Part shown: in pieces, positions 16,086 to 25,383 of the stretch
Numbering within the stretch: position 1 is the first letter of the stretch
Layout of the letters: every line of letters begins with the position of its first letter
From: an uncultured Eubacteriales bacterium
GTDB taxonomy: Bacteria > Bacillota > Clostridia > Peptostreptococcales > Anaerovoracaceae
Direction: 5' to 3'
Assembly: GCA_902786355.1 (NCBI GenBank)
Contig: CADABZ010000015.1
Location: forward strand, 1,253-53,183
DNA length: 51,931 bases
Made by a program: the position numbers and the translations under genes
The notes under the pieces: generated by a model
Databases searched by the model: none
What the model saw: the letters and a program-made list of their open reading frames with translations, nothing else
What the model was told of the DNA's origin: nothing

Positions 16086-17504
16086 TCAGTAATGCCTTAT
16101 TACCTCGAATCTCTGCAGCCGGCATTTCTCGCCCGGGCGGATACCGCCTTTTTGTTTTGCGATCGAAACCTGCTGCTCAACAGTATCTACTCCGTCCAGA
16201 TCAGGGAGCAGCAATCCACGTTTGTGTCCTGAGCTGACTATGACTCCGTAACGCTTCACGTCGAGCTGATCTTCCGAATCTATATCCTCTGCCTCTCCAA
16301 GTACATCGACATTGATCTCCAGATATTTCAGCTCATCAGGTCTGATCGCGCTGAACCTCGGATCTCTGGTCGAAGCGCTGACTGCATTGTTGATTATTTC
16401 CTGCGCTACACATCCTGCAGTCGGACCGATAGTACCTATGCAACCTCTGAGGCTGCCCTGTTTATGGATCGAGACAAAAGCTCCGGCGCGCTTGTCGAGC
16501 ATTTCATCAGGCAGTTCCAGAGGCAGCTCCTCCCGGCCGCATCTGACTGTCCTGCCTGAGATACTCAGCAGTTCTCCGGTTTTTATATATCTTTCGATCG
16601 TCTCTCTTGCCAGGCGGACATACGCATCTGAACCTTCACGCATTGACGCTGCCTTCTCAGCCTGTGCCTCAAGATACTGATCAAGGAAGTGCCTGTCATT
16701 TCTGCATTCCGGATAGAATATACATATGCCGTAGCCCACGCCTGTGACATCCTGATGCGACAGCTTTTCAGCTCTGACCTGCATCCCGTCCAGCGCGCCT
16801 GCGAGTATCACGAAGGATCTGTGCCCGCACTCAGCTGCTTTGTCGCAAAACGACTCGTCAAAATCAAACAGTTCCCCGAATGCTGCGCGGCCCATTACAT
16901 CCATTATCCTATCGTCATAGACAGGGCCTTCAGGTGCATATCCATAAGGACCGTATTCCTGCAGCTTGTGTGACAAGTCCCCGCTGCCGATTATCACGAC
17001 TCTCTTGCCGGTATTTTCCGCAGCCTGTTGTATGAACATGCCCAGACGGTAGTGATCTGTGAGAGGCAGCCCGGAAAGGCCTATGCGGATGATGCTTCCG
17101 CCTTTGTATCTGCTGCGTATGAACCACAGCGGTACCATGGTCCCGTGATCGAGCGATCTGTCCCTCTCTCCAAGCGTGCCTGCAGGAAAGTCCGCTTCCT
17201 CTGCCAGCCTTATGATCTCATCTCTGAGCTCCTCATCATAAGTCTCGCTGAACCGGACCTGCGGCGCTCTGAAGCCGGCGAACGAACCTTTCGCTGTGCT
17301 GCCCGGTGAAATATGAAAATAGTCAGCATACATGATCGAATGCGGGCTGGTTATGACGATGGTATCCGGCCTGAGCGCGGCGATCTCGTCTGCGACCCGC
17401 TCGTATGCTGTTATTGTCTCTCTTATCTGCTCTTCACTGCCTCTTCCGATGTCGGGTACGATCATCGGCGGATGAGGCACCATATATGCTCCGATAACAG
17501 GCAT
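16086..17504 (-). CDS. AmmeMemoRadiSam fusion: Memo-like domain plus AMMECR1 domain
   Basis: A 472-residue fusion of the two partner proteins. The N-terminal Memo / class III dioxygenase-like domain (about 1-270) has VPHPPMIVPDIG, ITSPHS, RSLDHGTMVPLW and GSGDLSHKL with metal-type His residues. The C-terminal AMMECR1 domain (about 290-472) has GAFVSIHKQGSLRGCIGTIG, RDPRFSAIRPDEL and PGEKCRLQRFEVIRH. RBS AAAGGAGAT overlaps the end of the esterase gene. Fusion with a directly following radical SAM gene supports one functional unit. Confidence 0.92.
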   Translation of the reverse strand: MPVIGAYMVPHPPMIVPDIGRGSEEQIRETITAYERVADEIAALRPDTIVITSPHSIMYADYFHISPGSTAKGSFAGFRAPQVRFSETYDEELRDEIIRLAEEADFPAGTLGERDRSLDHGTMVPLWFIRSRYKGGSIIRIGLSGLPLTDHYRLGMFIQQAAENTGKRVVIIGSGDLSHKLQEYGPYGYAPEGPVYDDRIMDVMGRAAFGELFDFDESFCDKAAECGHRSFVILAGALDGMQVRAEKLSHQDVTGVGYGICIFYPECRNDRHFLDQYLEAQAEKAASMREGSDAYVRLARETIERYIKTGELLSISGRTVRCGREELPLELPDEMLDKRAGAFVSIHKQGSLRGCIGTIGPTAGCVAQEIINNAVSASTRDPRFSAIRPDELKYLEINVDVLGEAEDIDSEDQLDVKRYGVIVSSGHKRGLLLPDLDGVDTVEQQVSIAKQKGGIRPGEKCRLQRFEVIRHY

Positions 17505-17508
17505 GTTA

Positions 17509-18198
17509 CTATCTCCTTTTCTGTTCCCTGATCAGCCACGCAAAGCCTTTTGCGGTTCTGAGATCCGGTTCTCTGAAATGATTGCCCGGATTCATCTCGA
17601 GTATGGAAGCCTTGCAGCCTTCATCATTATCAAGCATTTCCGCCTGCTTTCGTATGCAGTCTCCCACAGTACGCATTACCGGATTACGTGTCTTCTCTTC
17701 TTTGTCGCCAAGGCTCAGATATACCCTCTTTGCTCTGACGCTGCGCATCCCGTCATGATCGAGCCATCCCGGGAACCATACTGACGGTGAGCAGGCTGCT
17801 ATACCGTCGAAGACATCTGTCTGGTAACCGGCCCATAGCGAGAACAGACCCGCAAGCGAATACCCTCCGAGATATACCTCTGTATACTTGTCTTCATCAA
17901 GCTGCGGCAGCAGGGCATCAGTTATATATGCAAGAGTATCCTCCGCTCCTGAGCCGAAGCCCTCATCGCCGAATACAGGCGGAGCTTCCCATGGCGAAAG
18001 ATCAGTGTTCCAGTCATTCACCTTAAACGCTGCAAGTGTGAAACCCTTGCCTCCTGCAAGCTCTTCTATATGTGCCGCTTCGCTGTCAAGAACACTTATA
18101 TCGTGATCGTCGACAGGCTGGATGAGCAGCACATCAGGCGATCCGCATTCATATACATAGCACTTTCTTCCGCATACATCAGCTTCTCGTTTATTCAT
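17509..18198 (-). CDS. Esterase (EstD/Fes-like alpha/beta hydrolase)
   Basis: A 229-residue cytosolic alpha/beta hydrolase of the putative-esterase (PF00756-like) type. The nucleophile elbow is GGYSLAGLFSLWA (Ser), with CSPSVWFPGW after it, an acid candidate in LSLGDKEEKTRNP and a C-terminal His in NPGNHFREPD. The substrate is unknown. It ends 4 bp before the Memo-AMMECR1 start and follows the Nudix gene by 37 bp, so all four may be one operon. Confidence 0.75.
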   Translation of the reverse strand: MNKREADVCGRKCYVYECGSPDVLLIQPVDDHDISVLDSEAAHIEELAGGKGFTLAAFKVNDWNTDLSPWEAPPVFGDEGFGSGAEDTLAYITDALLPQLDEDKYTEVYLGGYSLAGLFSLWAGYQTDVFDGIAACSPSVWFPGWLDHDGMRSVRAKRVYLSLGDKEEKTRNPVMRTVGDCIRKQAEMLDNDEGCKASILEMNPGNHFREPDLRTAKGFAWLIREQKRR

Positions 18199-18235
18199 AG
18201 CTTCTTAATATCCCCTGTCTGATCAATTCACGGGA

Positions 18236-18790
18236 TCAATAATTCAGATCAGGATCCTCCCTGAGATATTTTCTTATGATCCTTGCTGTGAGGCCCCAGA
18301 TCCCATGGTCCTCATACTCCCAGTAATAAGTCTCGCCTGTCCTGCGAAAGGCATCGTATCCTGCGAGATACTGCCTCAGAAGCTGCGGCAGATCTTCATC
18401 GGAAGCCTCGGCCAGGTCGTAGTGCTCCGGCGGATCGCACTCAAGCCATCTGACCGGAAGCAGGAATACTTCTGCAACCTCGTCTTCAGATGGTTTTATC
18501 CTTTTAAAAGCGACATAACCAATCATGGCGCGGACGGACCATACTCTGCGGCCGTCACTCATGATCTCCGGCTTCGGCTCAGAGATGATCCGGATATCTT
18601 CAGGATCCAGTCCAAGCTCTTCACAGGTCTCCCTTACTGCAGCAGCCTCGGGCGTCTCGCCTTTCTCTATCCTGCCGCCCGGGAAACACACCTCGCCTGG
18701 CTGCTTCACAAGAAGAGATCGCACCTCCATAAGAAGAGCATCCCCTGAATCTGTATTCACGATCGGTATCAGCACTGAGTAGTCAGCCAT
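18236..18790 (-). CDS. Nudix hydrolase, coenzyme A pyrophosphatase-like
   Basis: A 184-residue Nudix protein. The box GGRIEKGETPEAAAVRETC continues EELG and fits the consensus exactly. The preceding LLVKQPGEVCFPGG and the length resemble the NUDT7/NudL group that cleaves CoA. The C-terminus has YYWEYEDHGIWGLTARI, also usual there. No clear RBS lies before the ATG. The sequence just upstream is a nitroreductase remnant, so its old promoter may have been lost or replaced. Confidence 0.88.
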   Translation of the reverse strand: MADYSVLIPIVNTDSGDALLMEVRSLLVKQPGEVCFPGGRIEKGETPEAAAVRETCEELGLDPEDIRIISEPKPEIMSDGRRVWSVRAMIGYVAFKRIKPSEDEVAEVFLLPVRWLECDPPEHYDLAEASDEDLPQLLRQYLAGYDAFRRTGETYYWEYEDHGIWGLTARIIRKYLREDPDLNY

Positions 18791-18846
18791 ATTGTCTTTA
18801 AGCGTCGGAAAATGTGCCGAATTCGCACATCCCTGGTTCTACATTC

Positions 18847-19014
18847 TTACAAGGTATTGGATCTGAGAGGTTTTCTCGGCACTATCCTGTGGTATTTTAC
18901 CGCCGGATAACCGATGACCATGCAGGTAACGACTTTATGCCCTCTCGGCAGACTCGTTCCCTTGCGGAACAGATCTACGCATATCGCCTCAGCTTCGCTC
19001 TGTCTCTGCCGGAT
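18847..19014 (-). pseudogene. C-terminal remnant of a 4Fe-4S-type nitroreductase
   Basis: Between a TAG at 19015-19017 and a TAA at 18847 the minus strand stays open with no start or RBS. The reading includes EAICVDLFRKGTSLPRGHK and then VVTCMVIGYPAVKYHRIVPR. The GYPAVKY-R-PRKP ending is the characteristic C-terminus of ferredoxin-linked nitroreductases. Only about 55 residues remain of an expected 250 or more, so this is a decayed gene. Confidence 0.7.
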
Positions 19015-19075
19015 CTACCCTCGTAAGTGATTGTAGCGCAGCTGCTTAATAATTTTTTTAAATGAAAAAATATTA

Positions 19076-19105
19076 TTGTTAGATTTCACATATACATGCT
19101 ACAAT
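19076..19105 (+). promoter_or_regulatory. Extended -10 promoter of YheO-type regulator
   Basis: TTGTTA (19076-19081), an 18-bp spacer and TACAAT (19100-19105) preceded by TGC, an extended -10. It lies 60 bp upstream of the regulator start. Confidence 0.5.
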
Positions 19106-19164
19106 CTGAAAATAAACAGGTTCAAAATGCCGGTTCCGGCTCAGAATATATAAGGAGAAGCAGT

Positions 19165-19815
19165 ATGTTAGATCATATGATGCTCGATTCACTCAAGCAA
19201 GTCGCTAATGGTATAAGCGCAACATTCGGGGATAACTGTGAGACTGTTATCCATGATCTTACATCACCTGAACTTGAGAGTTCTATCGTCTATATTGTTA
19301 ACGGCCATGTATCCAATCGTAAGGTCGGTGACGGTCCAAGCCAGATCGTTCTGGATGCTCTCAGGCATTCAAGTGACCCCGGAGAAGACAAGCTTTCATA
19401 TCTGACCAGGACTCATGACGGCAGAATACTCAAAAGCAGCACTATTTATATACGTGATGGCAAGGGCAAAGCCGTCGCTATTCTCGCGATCAATTATGAC
19501 CTGACTTCAATTATAGCCGTGCAGAACGTCCTTTCTTCTATCACATCATCGGACGCAGGCAAAGAATCATCTTCGCCTTCAGAACCTGCAGATATACCGC
19601 TCAATGTCAACGAGCTGCTTGACGAACTGATAACACAGTCTATCAAGCTGATTGGCAAGCCTGTCTCGTCGATGACAAAGGACGATAAAATCAAGGCGAT
19701 CCGCTACCTTAATGAAGCCGGTGCTTTTCTGATAACCAAAAGCGGAGACAAGGTAAGCAAAACCTTCGGCATCAGCAAATTCACATTATACAGTTACATG
19801 GATGCAGGAAAGTAA
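19165..19815 (+). CDS. YheO-type PAS / helix-turn-helix regulator
   Basis: A 216-residue transcription regulator; the start at 19165 has TAAGGAGAAG upstream. The N-terminal YheO-like PAS domain (about 5-125) has FGDNCETVIHDLT and KSSTIYIRDGKGKAVAILAIN. The C-terminal helix-turn-helix (about 165-216) has KDDKIKAIRYLNEAGAFLI and VSKTFGISKFTLYSYMD. The family senses an unknown ligand. The last 22 bp overlap the convergent SGNH gene tail to tail. Confidence 0.88.
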   Translation: MLDHMMLDSLKQVANGISATFGDNCETVIHDLTSPELESSIVYIVNGHVSNRKVGDGPSQIVLDALRHSSDPGEDKLSYLTRTHDGRILKSSTIYIRDGKGKAVAILAINYDLTSIIAVQNVLSSITSSDAGKESSSPSEPADIPLNVNELLDELITQSIKLIGKPVSSMTKDDKIKAIRYLNEAGAFLITKSGDKVSKTFGISKFTLYSYMDAGK

Positions 19816-20372
19816 GAACGAGCCAGTACATCTCTTAGCCTGTCAGCAAACATCTCATGTCCTTCAGGCGAAAAATGCACACCGTCGAATGTCAGGTCAA
19901 TGTCCCATTCACAGGCATCGGCAAACTGACAGTGGTTCCATCCGGCAGTTTCACGGTACAGTTCACTGAGACTTCGTATCTCTTCGATCTGCCCTTCGCC
20001 CTGCACCCATTCTCCCGGCCTCAGGAGCGGCGGTGCGACCAGAAGGACCTGTCTTCCATCTTCCATGATCGAGGTGATCAGATCGTCCATACAGTCCGCT
20101 GTCTCCTCTATATCATAGCCAACGAGCACATCGTTGGTTCCGAGCATCACAATCACGAGATCGGGATCTTCTTTTCTGATCCTGCCTCCAAAAGACAGCC
20201 TCGCTCTTGCTGCTGTCATTCCATTCATCCCGGCATTGATCAGAGTCCACCCTTCCGGAAGGCTCTTCCTCAGCCGGCCGGTCCATCTGATATCCTCCGG
20301 ATATCTCGATCCTACGTATGATCTCGGATCGTGCCCGTACGTATTTGAATCACCTATGCAAAGGATCTTCAC
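19794..20372 (-). CDS. SGNH/GDSL hydrolase
   Basis: A 192-residue cytosolic SGNH esterase. All four blocks are visible: GDSNTYG (Ser nucleophile, about 7-13), NAGMNG (Gly), MLGTNDVL (Asn) and FDGVHFSPEGH (Asp-His). It probably deacylates a small ester. The start is GTG with GAGAGGTA nearby, and the gene begins 27 bp after the aldehyde dehydrogenase stop. Its 3' end overlaps that of the YheO regulator by 22 bp. Confidence 0.88.
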   Translation of the reverse strand: MKILCIGDSNTYGHDPRSYVGSRYPEDIRWTGRLRKSLPEGWTLINAGMNGMTAARARLSFGGRIRKEDPDLVIVMLGTNDVLVGYDIEETADCMDDLITSIMEDGRQVLLVAPPLLRPGEWVQGEGQIEEIRSLSELYRETAGWNHCQFADACEWDIDLTFDGVHFSPEGHEMFADRLRDVLARSYFPASM

Positions 20373-20398
20373 ATCTTACCTCTCATGTAATGGAGCAT

Positions 20399-21823
20399 TT
20401 ATCTCTGGAACAGCTTTATAGCTTTTATCTTGTAGGAATTGACCGCGCCTCCATACGGGTGTTCTCTGAGAGGCAGATTGAACTTCGTGCTGCCCAGAAG
20501 CACAGTCTGAGGATGTGTGAATTCACGGAATCCCCATTCTCCGTGATATGCACCCATGCCTGAATGCCCTGTGCCGTTGAATGGTACTCCCTTGACCATG
20601 AGGTGCACGCAGACTTCATTGATGCACCCGCCTCCGAACTGCTGGGTGCGCATGACTTTGTCGGCCCATTTTATATCGCCTGTGAAGACATACAGCGCGA
20701 GGCCGTGCTCGCGTGAGGCGATTGTTTCAAGAACACTGTCTATATCGCTGTCTCTGTAAGGCACTATCGGAAGTATCGGACAGAACAGTTCATGCTTCAC
20801 TATAGGCTCATCGATTCCGACAGGATAAATTACGGTAGTATCATACTTGCGTGATGTCTCATCCCCTTTGCCTCCGAAAATGATCCTGTCTCTGTACTGT
20901 TCTGCCTCTTCTGCGCATTTCCTGTACGCAGCATCGTTGATGAGGCAAGGATATTCCGGATGCTCGCAAGGATGTTCTCCGGCCTGCCTTATTATCTCTT
21001 TCTTCAGTTCCTTAAGAAACTCATCTGCGACCTCTTCTGCCACAGCAACCTGATTGATATTGATGCATACCTGGCCGCTGTTGCAGATCTTGAAAAACGC
21101 TATCTTGCGAGCTGCATCTCTCAGGTCTGCGTCCTTCCTTACTACAGCCCAGTTTCCTGTCTCGCCGCCGAGTTCAAGAGCGACCGGTGTCAGATTGACA
21201 GAAGCGCGCTCCATTACGTGTTTTGCTACTTTTGGCGATCCTGTATAGAAGATTTTGTCAAAGCGTTCTTCAAGGCACATATCCGCAACATCATGACCTC
21301 CGTCGATCACTGTGATGTATTCAGCAGGAAAAGCGTCTTTGATTATCTCTCTGAGTACCCTTGTGGAACTAACTGACTTCGAGCTTGCCTTGATCACTGC
21401 TGTATTGCCTCCCGCTATGCTTGCAACGAGCACACCGAGCGAAAGCAGGAAAGGAAAATTGAACGGACTGATTATAAGAGTCGTTCCGTATGGCATCTTA
21501 TATACTCTGGTCAGTACACTCGGGAAGAGCAGCAGACCGCTGTAATGTGTTTCCGGGCGCGCCCATCTCCTGAGGCCTCTGATGGTCTCGTTGATCTCAA
21601 GGATCACGCTTCCGACATCACAGAAATATGCTTCTACAGGGTGACGTCCAAGGTCCTCCCTGAGAGCTCTCAGCATCTGTGCCTCATGTGATTTGACTGA
21701 TTCTCTCAGTGCTTTAAGCTGCCTGATGCGCCAGTCTACATCAAGAGTTGTGCCGGTTGCGAAGAAATCTTTCTGATCCTGCACTATCTGATGAACCATA
21801 TTCTGATCCCATTTTGTATCCAC
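20399..21823 (-). CDS. NAD(P)-dependent aldehyde dehydrogenase, class 3-like
   Basis: A 474-residue aldehyde dehydrogenase. ISPFNFPFLLSLG, the glycine motif FYTGSPKVAKHVM, the catalytic Glu in LELGGETGNW and the catalytic Cys in NSGQVCININQ are all in place. Lack of the N-terminal extension and the C-terminal membrane-like basic end resemble class 3 / YwdH-type enzymes for fatty or aromatic aldehydes. The GTG start has GGAGGA 9 nt upstream. The GNAT stop is one base away, so the pair is coupled. Confidence 0.9.
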   Translation of the reverse strand: MDTKWDQNMVHQIVQDQKDFFATGTTLDVDWRIRQLKALRESVKSHEAQMLRALREDLGRHPVEAYFCDVGSVILEINETIRGLRRWARPETHYSGLLLFPSVLTRVYKMPYGTTLIISPFNFPFLLSLGVLVASIAGGNTAVIKASSKSVSSTRVLREIIKDAFPAEYITVIDGGHDVADMCLEERFDKIFYTGSPKVAKHVMERASVNLTPVALELGGETGNWAVVRKDADLRDAARKIAFFKICNSGQVCININQVAVAEEVADEFLKELKKEIIRQAGEHPCEHPEYPCLINDAAYRKCAEEAEQYRDRIIFGGKGDETSRKYDTTVIYPVGIDEPIVKHELFCPILPIVPYRDSDIDSVLETIASREHGLALYVFTGDIKWADKVMRTQQFGGGCINEVCVHLMVKGVPFNGTGHSGMGAYHGEWGFREFTHPQTVLLGSTKFNLPLREHPYGGAVNSYKIKAIKLFQR

Positions 21824-21824
21824 T

Positions 21825-22322
21825 TTACTGTTCCTCCGTTTCCAGGTCTTTCAGATACAGCACATTGCACGCGAAGTGTCCTGTAGAACCATAACGTATA
21901 TCTGTTCTTATGAATCCATTCCGCTCGTACAGTCTCTGAGCGGCGATCGTATTATCGAATGTCTCTATATAGCACTTAGAATAGTGTTGCTTTGCAAATC
22001 CAAGTGCAGTGTCCATAAGAGCCTGCGCGGCTCCGGTGCCCCTGAGACCTGGAAGCAGGTAAAGCTTCTGAAGTTCACAGACCTCACTGTTTCCATCTAT
22101 CCTGCCAATACCGATGCCTCCGGACACAGCTCCTTCTTCGTCCTCCAGCACCCAGTAACGTATCCCTTCTCCCGAGTACTCTTCAGAGAGCCGGCCCAGC
22201 ATAGGGTCTGTCCATATCGTTCCTTCGTGATCCTGACCGATCTCAACAAGACATGTCCTGATCACCTGCTCAAGGCGCGCATTATCTTCAGCCTGCAGCT
22301 CCCGGACTTTATATTTCTGCAT
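21825..22322 (-). CDS. GNAT N-acetyltransferase
   Basis: A 165-residue GNAT. The acetyl-CoA loop reads LLPGLRGTGAAQALMD (about 89-104), followed by YIETFDNTIAAQRLYERNGF, both typical. The acceptor is unknown. The RBS is AGGAGT. It is followed directly by the aldehyde dehydrogenase gene. Confidence 0.88.
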   Translation of the reverse strand: MQKYKVRELQAEDNARLEQVIRTCLVEIGQDHEGTIWTDPMLGRLSEEYSGEGIRYWVLEDEEGAVSGGIGIGRIDGNSEVCELQKLYLLPGLRGTGAAQALMDTALGFAKQHYSKCYIETFDNTIAAQRLYERNGFIRTDIRYGSTGHFACNVLYLKDLETEEQ

Positions 22323-22384
22323 ATTTCTTACTCCTGTTGCAGCAGTACAAAACTATATCGTGCACTGCTCATTTCTGTCTCCTG

Positions 22385-23593
22385 CTACGCTCTTCTTATA
22401 GCATCTGCTATGCGGTCCATGGCTTCTTCGATCAGTGATCTTGGCATTGCAAGATTGAGTCTTACGAAGCCCTCTGCATTATCAACGAAGAGAGCATCTC
22501 CGCCTTCGATCAGAACGCCGGCATTGTTGGCGAAGAAGTCATTTACATCTGTTCCTGCAGGCAGTACTTTACCGAAGTTGACCCAGGCGAGATATGTTGC
22601 GTCAGGTATCTCAAATTCTACCTCAGGGAAATTCTCATCCAGGAATGACTTGACGTATCTGAAGTTCTCATCTACATACTCTGTCATCTGCCTGAGCCAG
22701 TCTTCACCATGCTCATATGCAGCCTGCATACCTGCGATGCTCAGCGGATTGAGGAACCCTGCCAGCTTGTCGTTGGCTCTGAATTTTTCCCTGATCTCCG
22801 GATCTCTTATGATGACATTGGCAAGCTGGAGTCCGGCTATATTGAAGCATTTGCTCGCTGACATGCAGGTGATCATCTTAGGATAGTCCTTCATCACTCT
22901 GGCCATCGGTATGTGCTGAACGCCGCTTCGCTGTATATCGCAGTGGATCTCATCGGATATGATATACATATCGTTGTCTACAGCGATCTGTCCGACTCTC
23001 GCGAGCTCTTCCTCAGTCCATACTCTGCCGGTCGGATTCTGAGGATTGCAGAATACGAGGAGCTTAGCTGACGGATCTGCGCACTTCTCTGCTAGATCAT
23101 CGAAATTCATCTCCCACCTGCCTCCAGAATACTTCATCCTGTTGAAGAGCATCTCACGCCCGTTGTATGTGCTGGCATGCTTGAAAAATCCGTATGACGG
23201 AGTCTGGAAGACTACTTTGTCGTCAGGTCCGCAGATGTCGCCTACCAGCTCGAAAAGCGCAGGAATGATGCCTGCCGAATAGCACAGTTCCTCCCTGCCG
23301 AACCCGAATCCGTATCTTCTCCTGCACCAGGATGCGAAAGCATTCGGATAGTCGTCATTGTAAACTGTCGTATAGCCTATGATACCGTGATCTGCGCGGC
23401 ACTTGATGGCGTCAATGATCTCATCAGCAGTGCGGAATTCCATGTCCGCAACCCACATATGGATGAACTCTTCATCGCTGAAATTGAACACCTTTTTGCC
23501 TTCCGGATCCTTGAAGATGTATTCTCTCCATCCATCTTTCTTGAGTGCGTTAGTGTTGCTTCTGTCTATGATCTGATCGAAATTGTAATTCAC
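22385..23593 (-). CDS. PatB/MalY-type PLP aminotransferase / cystathionine beta-lyase
   Basis: A 402-residue fold-type I PLP enzyme of the MalY/PatB group. MWVADMEFRTADEIIDAI at the N-terminus, NPQNPTGRVWTEEEL, the Asp-containing ISDEIHCDI, and the PLP lysine in SASKCFNIAGLQ are diagnostic. The group cleaves C-S bonds (cystathionine or cysteine conjugates). The start is GTG behind AGGAGA. No regulator of the maltose type is nearby. Confidence 0.9.
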   Translation of the reverse strand: MNYNFDQIIDRSNTNALKKDGWREYIFKDPEGKKVFNFSDEEFIHMWVADMEFRTADEIIDAIKCRADHGIIGYTTVYNDDYPNAFASWCRRRYGFGFGREELCYSAGIIPALFELVGDICGPDDKVVFQTPSYGFFKHASTYNGREMLFNRMKYSGGRWEMNFDDLAEKCADPSAKLLVFCNPQNPTGRVWTEEELARVGQIAVDNDMYIISDEIHCDIQRSGVQHIPMARVMKDYPKMITCMSASKCFNIAGLQLANVIIRDPEIREKFRANDKLAGFLNPLSIAGMQAAYEHGEDWLRQMTEYVDENFRYVKSFLDENFPEVEFEIPDATYLAWVNFGKVLPAGTDVNDFFANNAGVLIEGGDALFVDNAEGFVRLNLAMPRSLIEEAMDRIADAIRRA

Positions 23594-23643
23594 GTTTTAT
23601 CTCCTAGCTGTCTGTCCCGCCGCGATCGCCCTGATGCAGGCTT

Positions 23644-25383
23644 CTACTTCTTATCAATGAACTGGCTCATATAATCACGAAGCTCTTTATTACATACATA
23701 TACATAAGTACCTCTGACGCCTCTGGTCATCAATGTTCGGTAAATATTTACAAGATAATCTTTTAATGCGTCGGGATCATCTGCAATACCGGATTTTCCA
23801 AGTGTATCATAATAGTTAGCTTTATCTGCGATTATTGTTTTCTTAGCCAGATCATATTTTACATCTTCACCGATAATCACACCTACATAGTTCAAATCGT
23901 AACCTTGTACTGTATGGATGCATCCTATCTCGTTAACAGAGTATGGCTTGTTGATCCAGTTATCCATCGTTGAATTCCATCGATATGCATTACCATCGAT
24001 TACGATATCATATTCTTTCTTATTCTTCTTGGATTTCCATTTCCACGCATAGCCTGCAACATTTCTGCACAGTCCATATTCCTTATTCCTTGCCTTGATA
24101 TCTTCAACCATTCTGGCAACATCGTCATACATTCTGAATTCATAATTATCTATCTGACGATATCCGGAAGCTTTACAATTCCAGATATCTTTCAGATAGT
24201 CAATATATTCATTACCACCCTTACATCTCCATTGTGATGTGAGATACTGCTGGACTAAAGTTCCATTCCAATTGCGTTTTATAGCTGCCATAAATTCATC
24301 GGCATCCATGTCACTAGGCCTTACAGTCTGCCAGTCATCACGGAAGATAATCAAATGCTCGCTGCATATAGTCAGCCAATCGAGTTCGCTTGCGTTATTG
24401 AAATCCAGTCCCAGTTCAGTACAATATCGTTTGAATGTGCCATTATTAGCAAGATTACCTTTTCCACCAGGTCTACGGCATTTGAGTCTATGCCCCTCAT
24501 CAACGATGAGCAAGTCGTATTTCTTTCCCGTTTTCAAGTATTCTTTTACCACATCAACAGCGCCCAATACCATTGACGGCTTGAGAGATGCTACATTTCT
24601 GAATACGTCTTTGATGGATGCTTTTAAAGAAGTCTGCGGAAAGACTATGCCTATCTTTTCTATTCCAGTAATATTATCTGCTGCATAGATTGTTTCTGTG
24701 TCTTCGTCAAGATAATCATCAATATATTGAGACTCTTCAGGTTTACTGTTTATATCTGAAAATAGTTTCATAAGATAAATAGCTAGGATCGTCTTTCCCG
24801 TTCCAGCGCCACCCCTCACGATTATCCTGACGCCGCCTTCATCATTTCGGTGCATTGCAAAAGCACCTAATATCTCCCGCTCGGTCTCCAACTGCTCTTC
24901 CCCGAGAGATTTATAAGGGGAGTATTTAAAGAGCTCTGAGTTTTCTATATCCTCAATTGAATTATTTACAACACCCTTTTTCTTAAGCTGTTTCCAAATC
25001 TCCCTGAACTCATCTTCATATCTGGATCTTTCATAATAGTCATGATCCTGAATTCCATTATTGCCATTGAGCAATTTATACTTTCCGTCAGCAGACATGT
25101 GCTTGATCAGATATGATTCAAGATCAAGAATAACGGACTTATTGAAATCACTATCACTGATTATCCTGATTTCAGTAAGTCTTTTTTTATCAGGATTAGC
25201 AAGATGCTGCTCAGCTCTCCTTGCTGCATTGACAGTCTCTCCGATATATGCTGTTTTATTATTATTGAGCACATAAACAATCGGCCAGTTCTCACCAACC
25301 TTACTATTATTGTGCTTCAGACTGCGAATTTCATGTACAGATTCAATTTTAAAATCAAATGTATCTATATGTGCCATAGTCAC
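23644..25383 (-). CDS. GIY-YIG nuclease fused to DUF2075/Schlafen-type helicase
   Basis: A 579-residue fusion. The N-terminal GIY-YIG-type module (about 32-100) has WPIVYVLNNNKTAYIGET, then the Arg of AARRAEQH and a possible metal Glu in LDLESYLIK. A linker follows, then a DUF2075 superfamily 1-like helicase: Walker A VRGGAGTGKTILA (189-201), Walker B DLLIVDEGHRL (290-300), SQWRCKGG, HTVQGYDLNYVGV and a final RTLMTRGVRGTYVYV. The GTG start overlaps the TGA of the MazG-like gene (GTGA) without its own RBS, so translation is coupled. Nucleic-acid cleavage and unwinding are inferred; A/T content is slightly above the neighbours. A defence role is possible. Confidence 0.85.
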   Translation of the reverse strand: MTMAHIDTFDFKIESVHEIRSLKHNNSKVGENWPIVYVLNNNKTAYIGETVNAARRAEQHLANPDKKRLTEIRIISDSDFNKSVILDLESYLIKHMSADGKYKLLNGNNGIQDHDYYERSRYEDEFREIWKQLKKKGVVNNSIEDIENSELFKYSPYKSLGEEQLETEREILGAFAMHRNDEGGVRIIVRGGAGTGKTILAIYLMKLFSDINSKPEESQYIDDYLDEDTETIYAADNITGIEKIGIVFPQTSLKASIKDVFRNVASLKPSMVLGAVDVVKEYLKTGKKYDLLIVDEGHRLKCRRPGGKGNLANNGTFKRYCTELGLDFNNASELDWLTICSEHLIIFRDDWQTVRPSDMDADEFMAAIKRNWNGTLVQQYLTSQWRCKGGNEYIDYLKDIWNCKASGYRQIDNYEFRMYDDVARMVEDIKARNKEYGLCRNVAGYAWKWKSKKNKKEYDIVIDGNAYRWNSTMDNWINKPYSVNEIGCIHTVQGYDLNYVGVIIGEDVKYDLAKKTIIADKANYYDTLGKSGIADDPDALKDYLVNIYRTLMTRGVRGTYVYVCNKELRDYMSQFIDKK

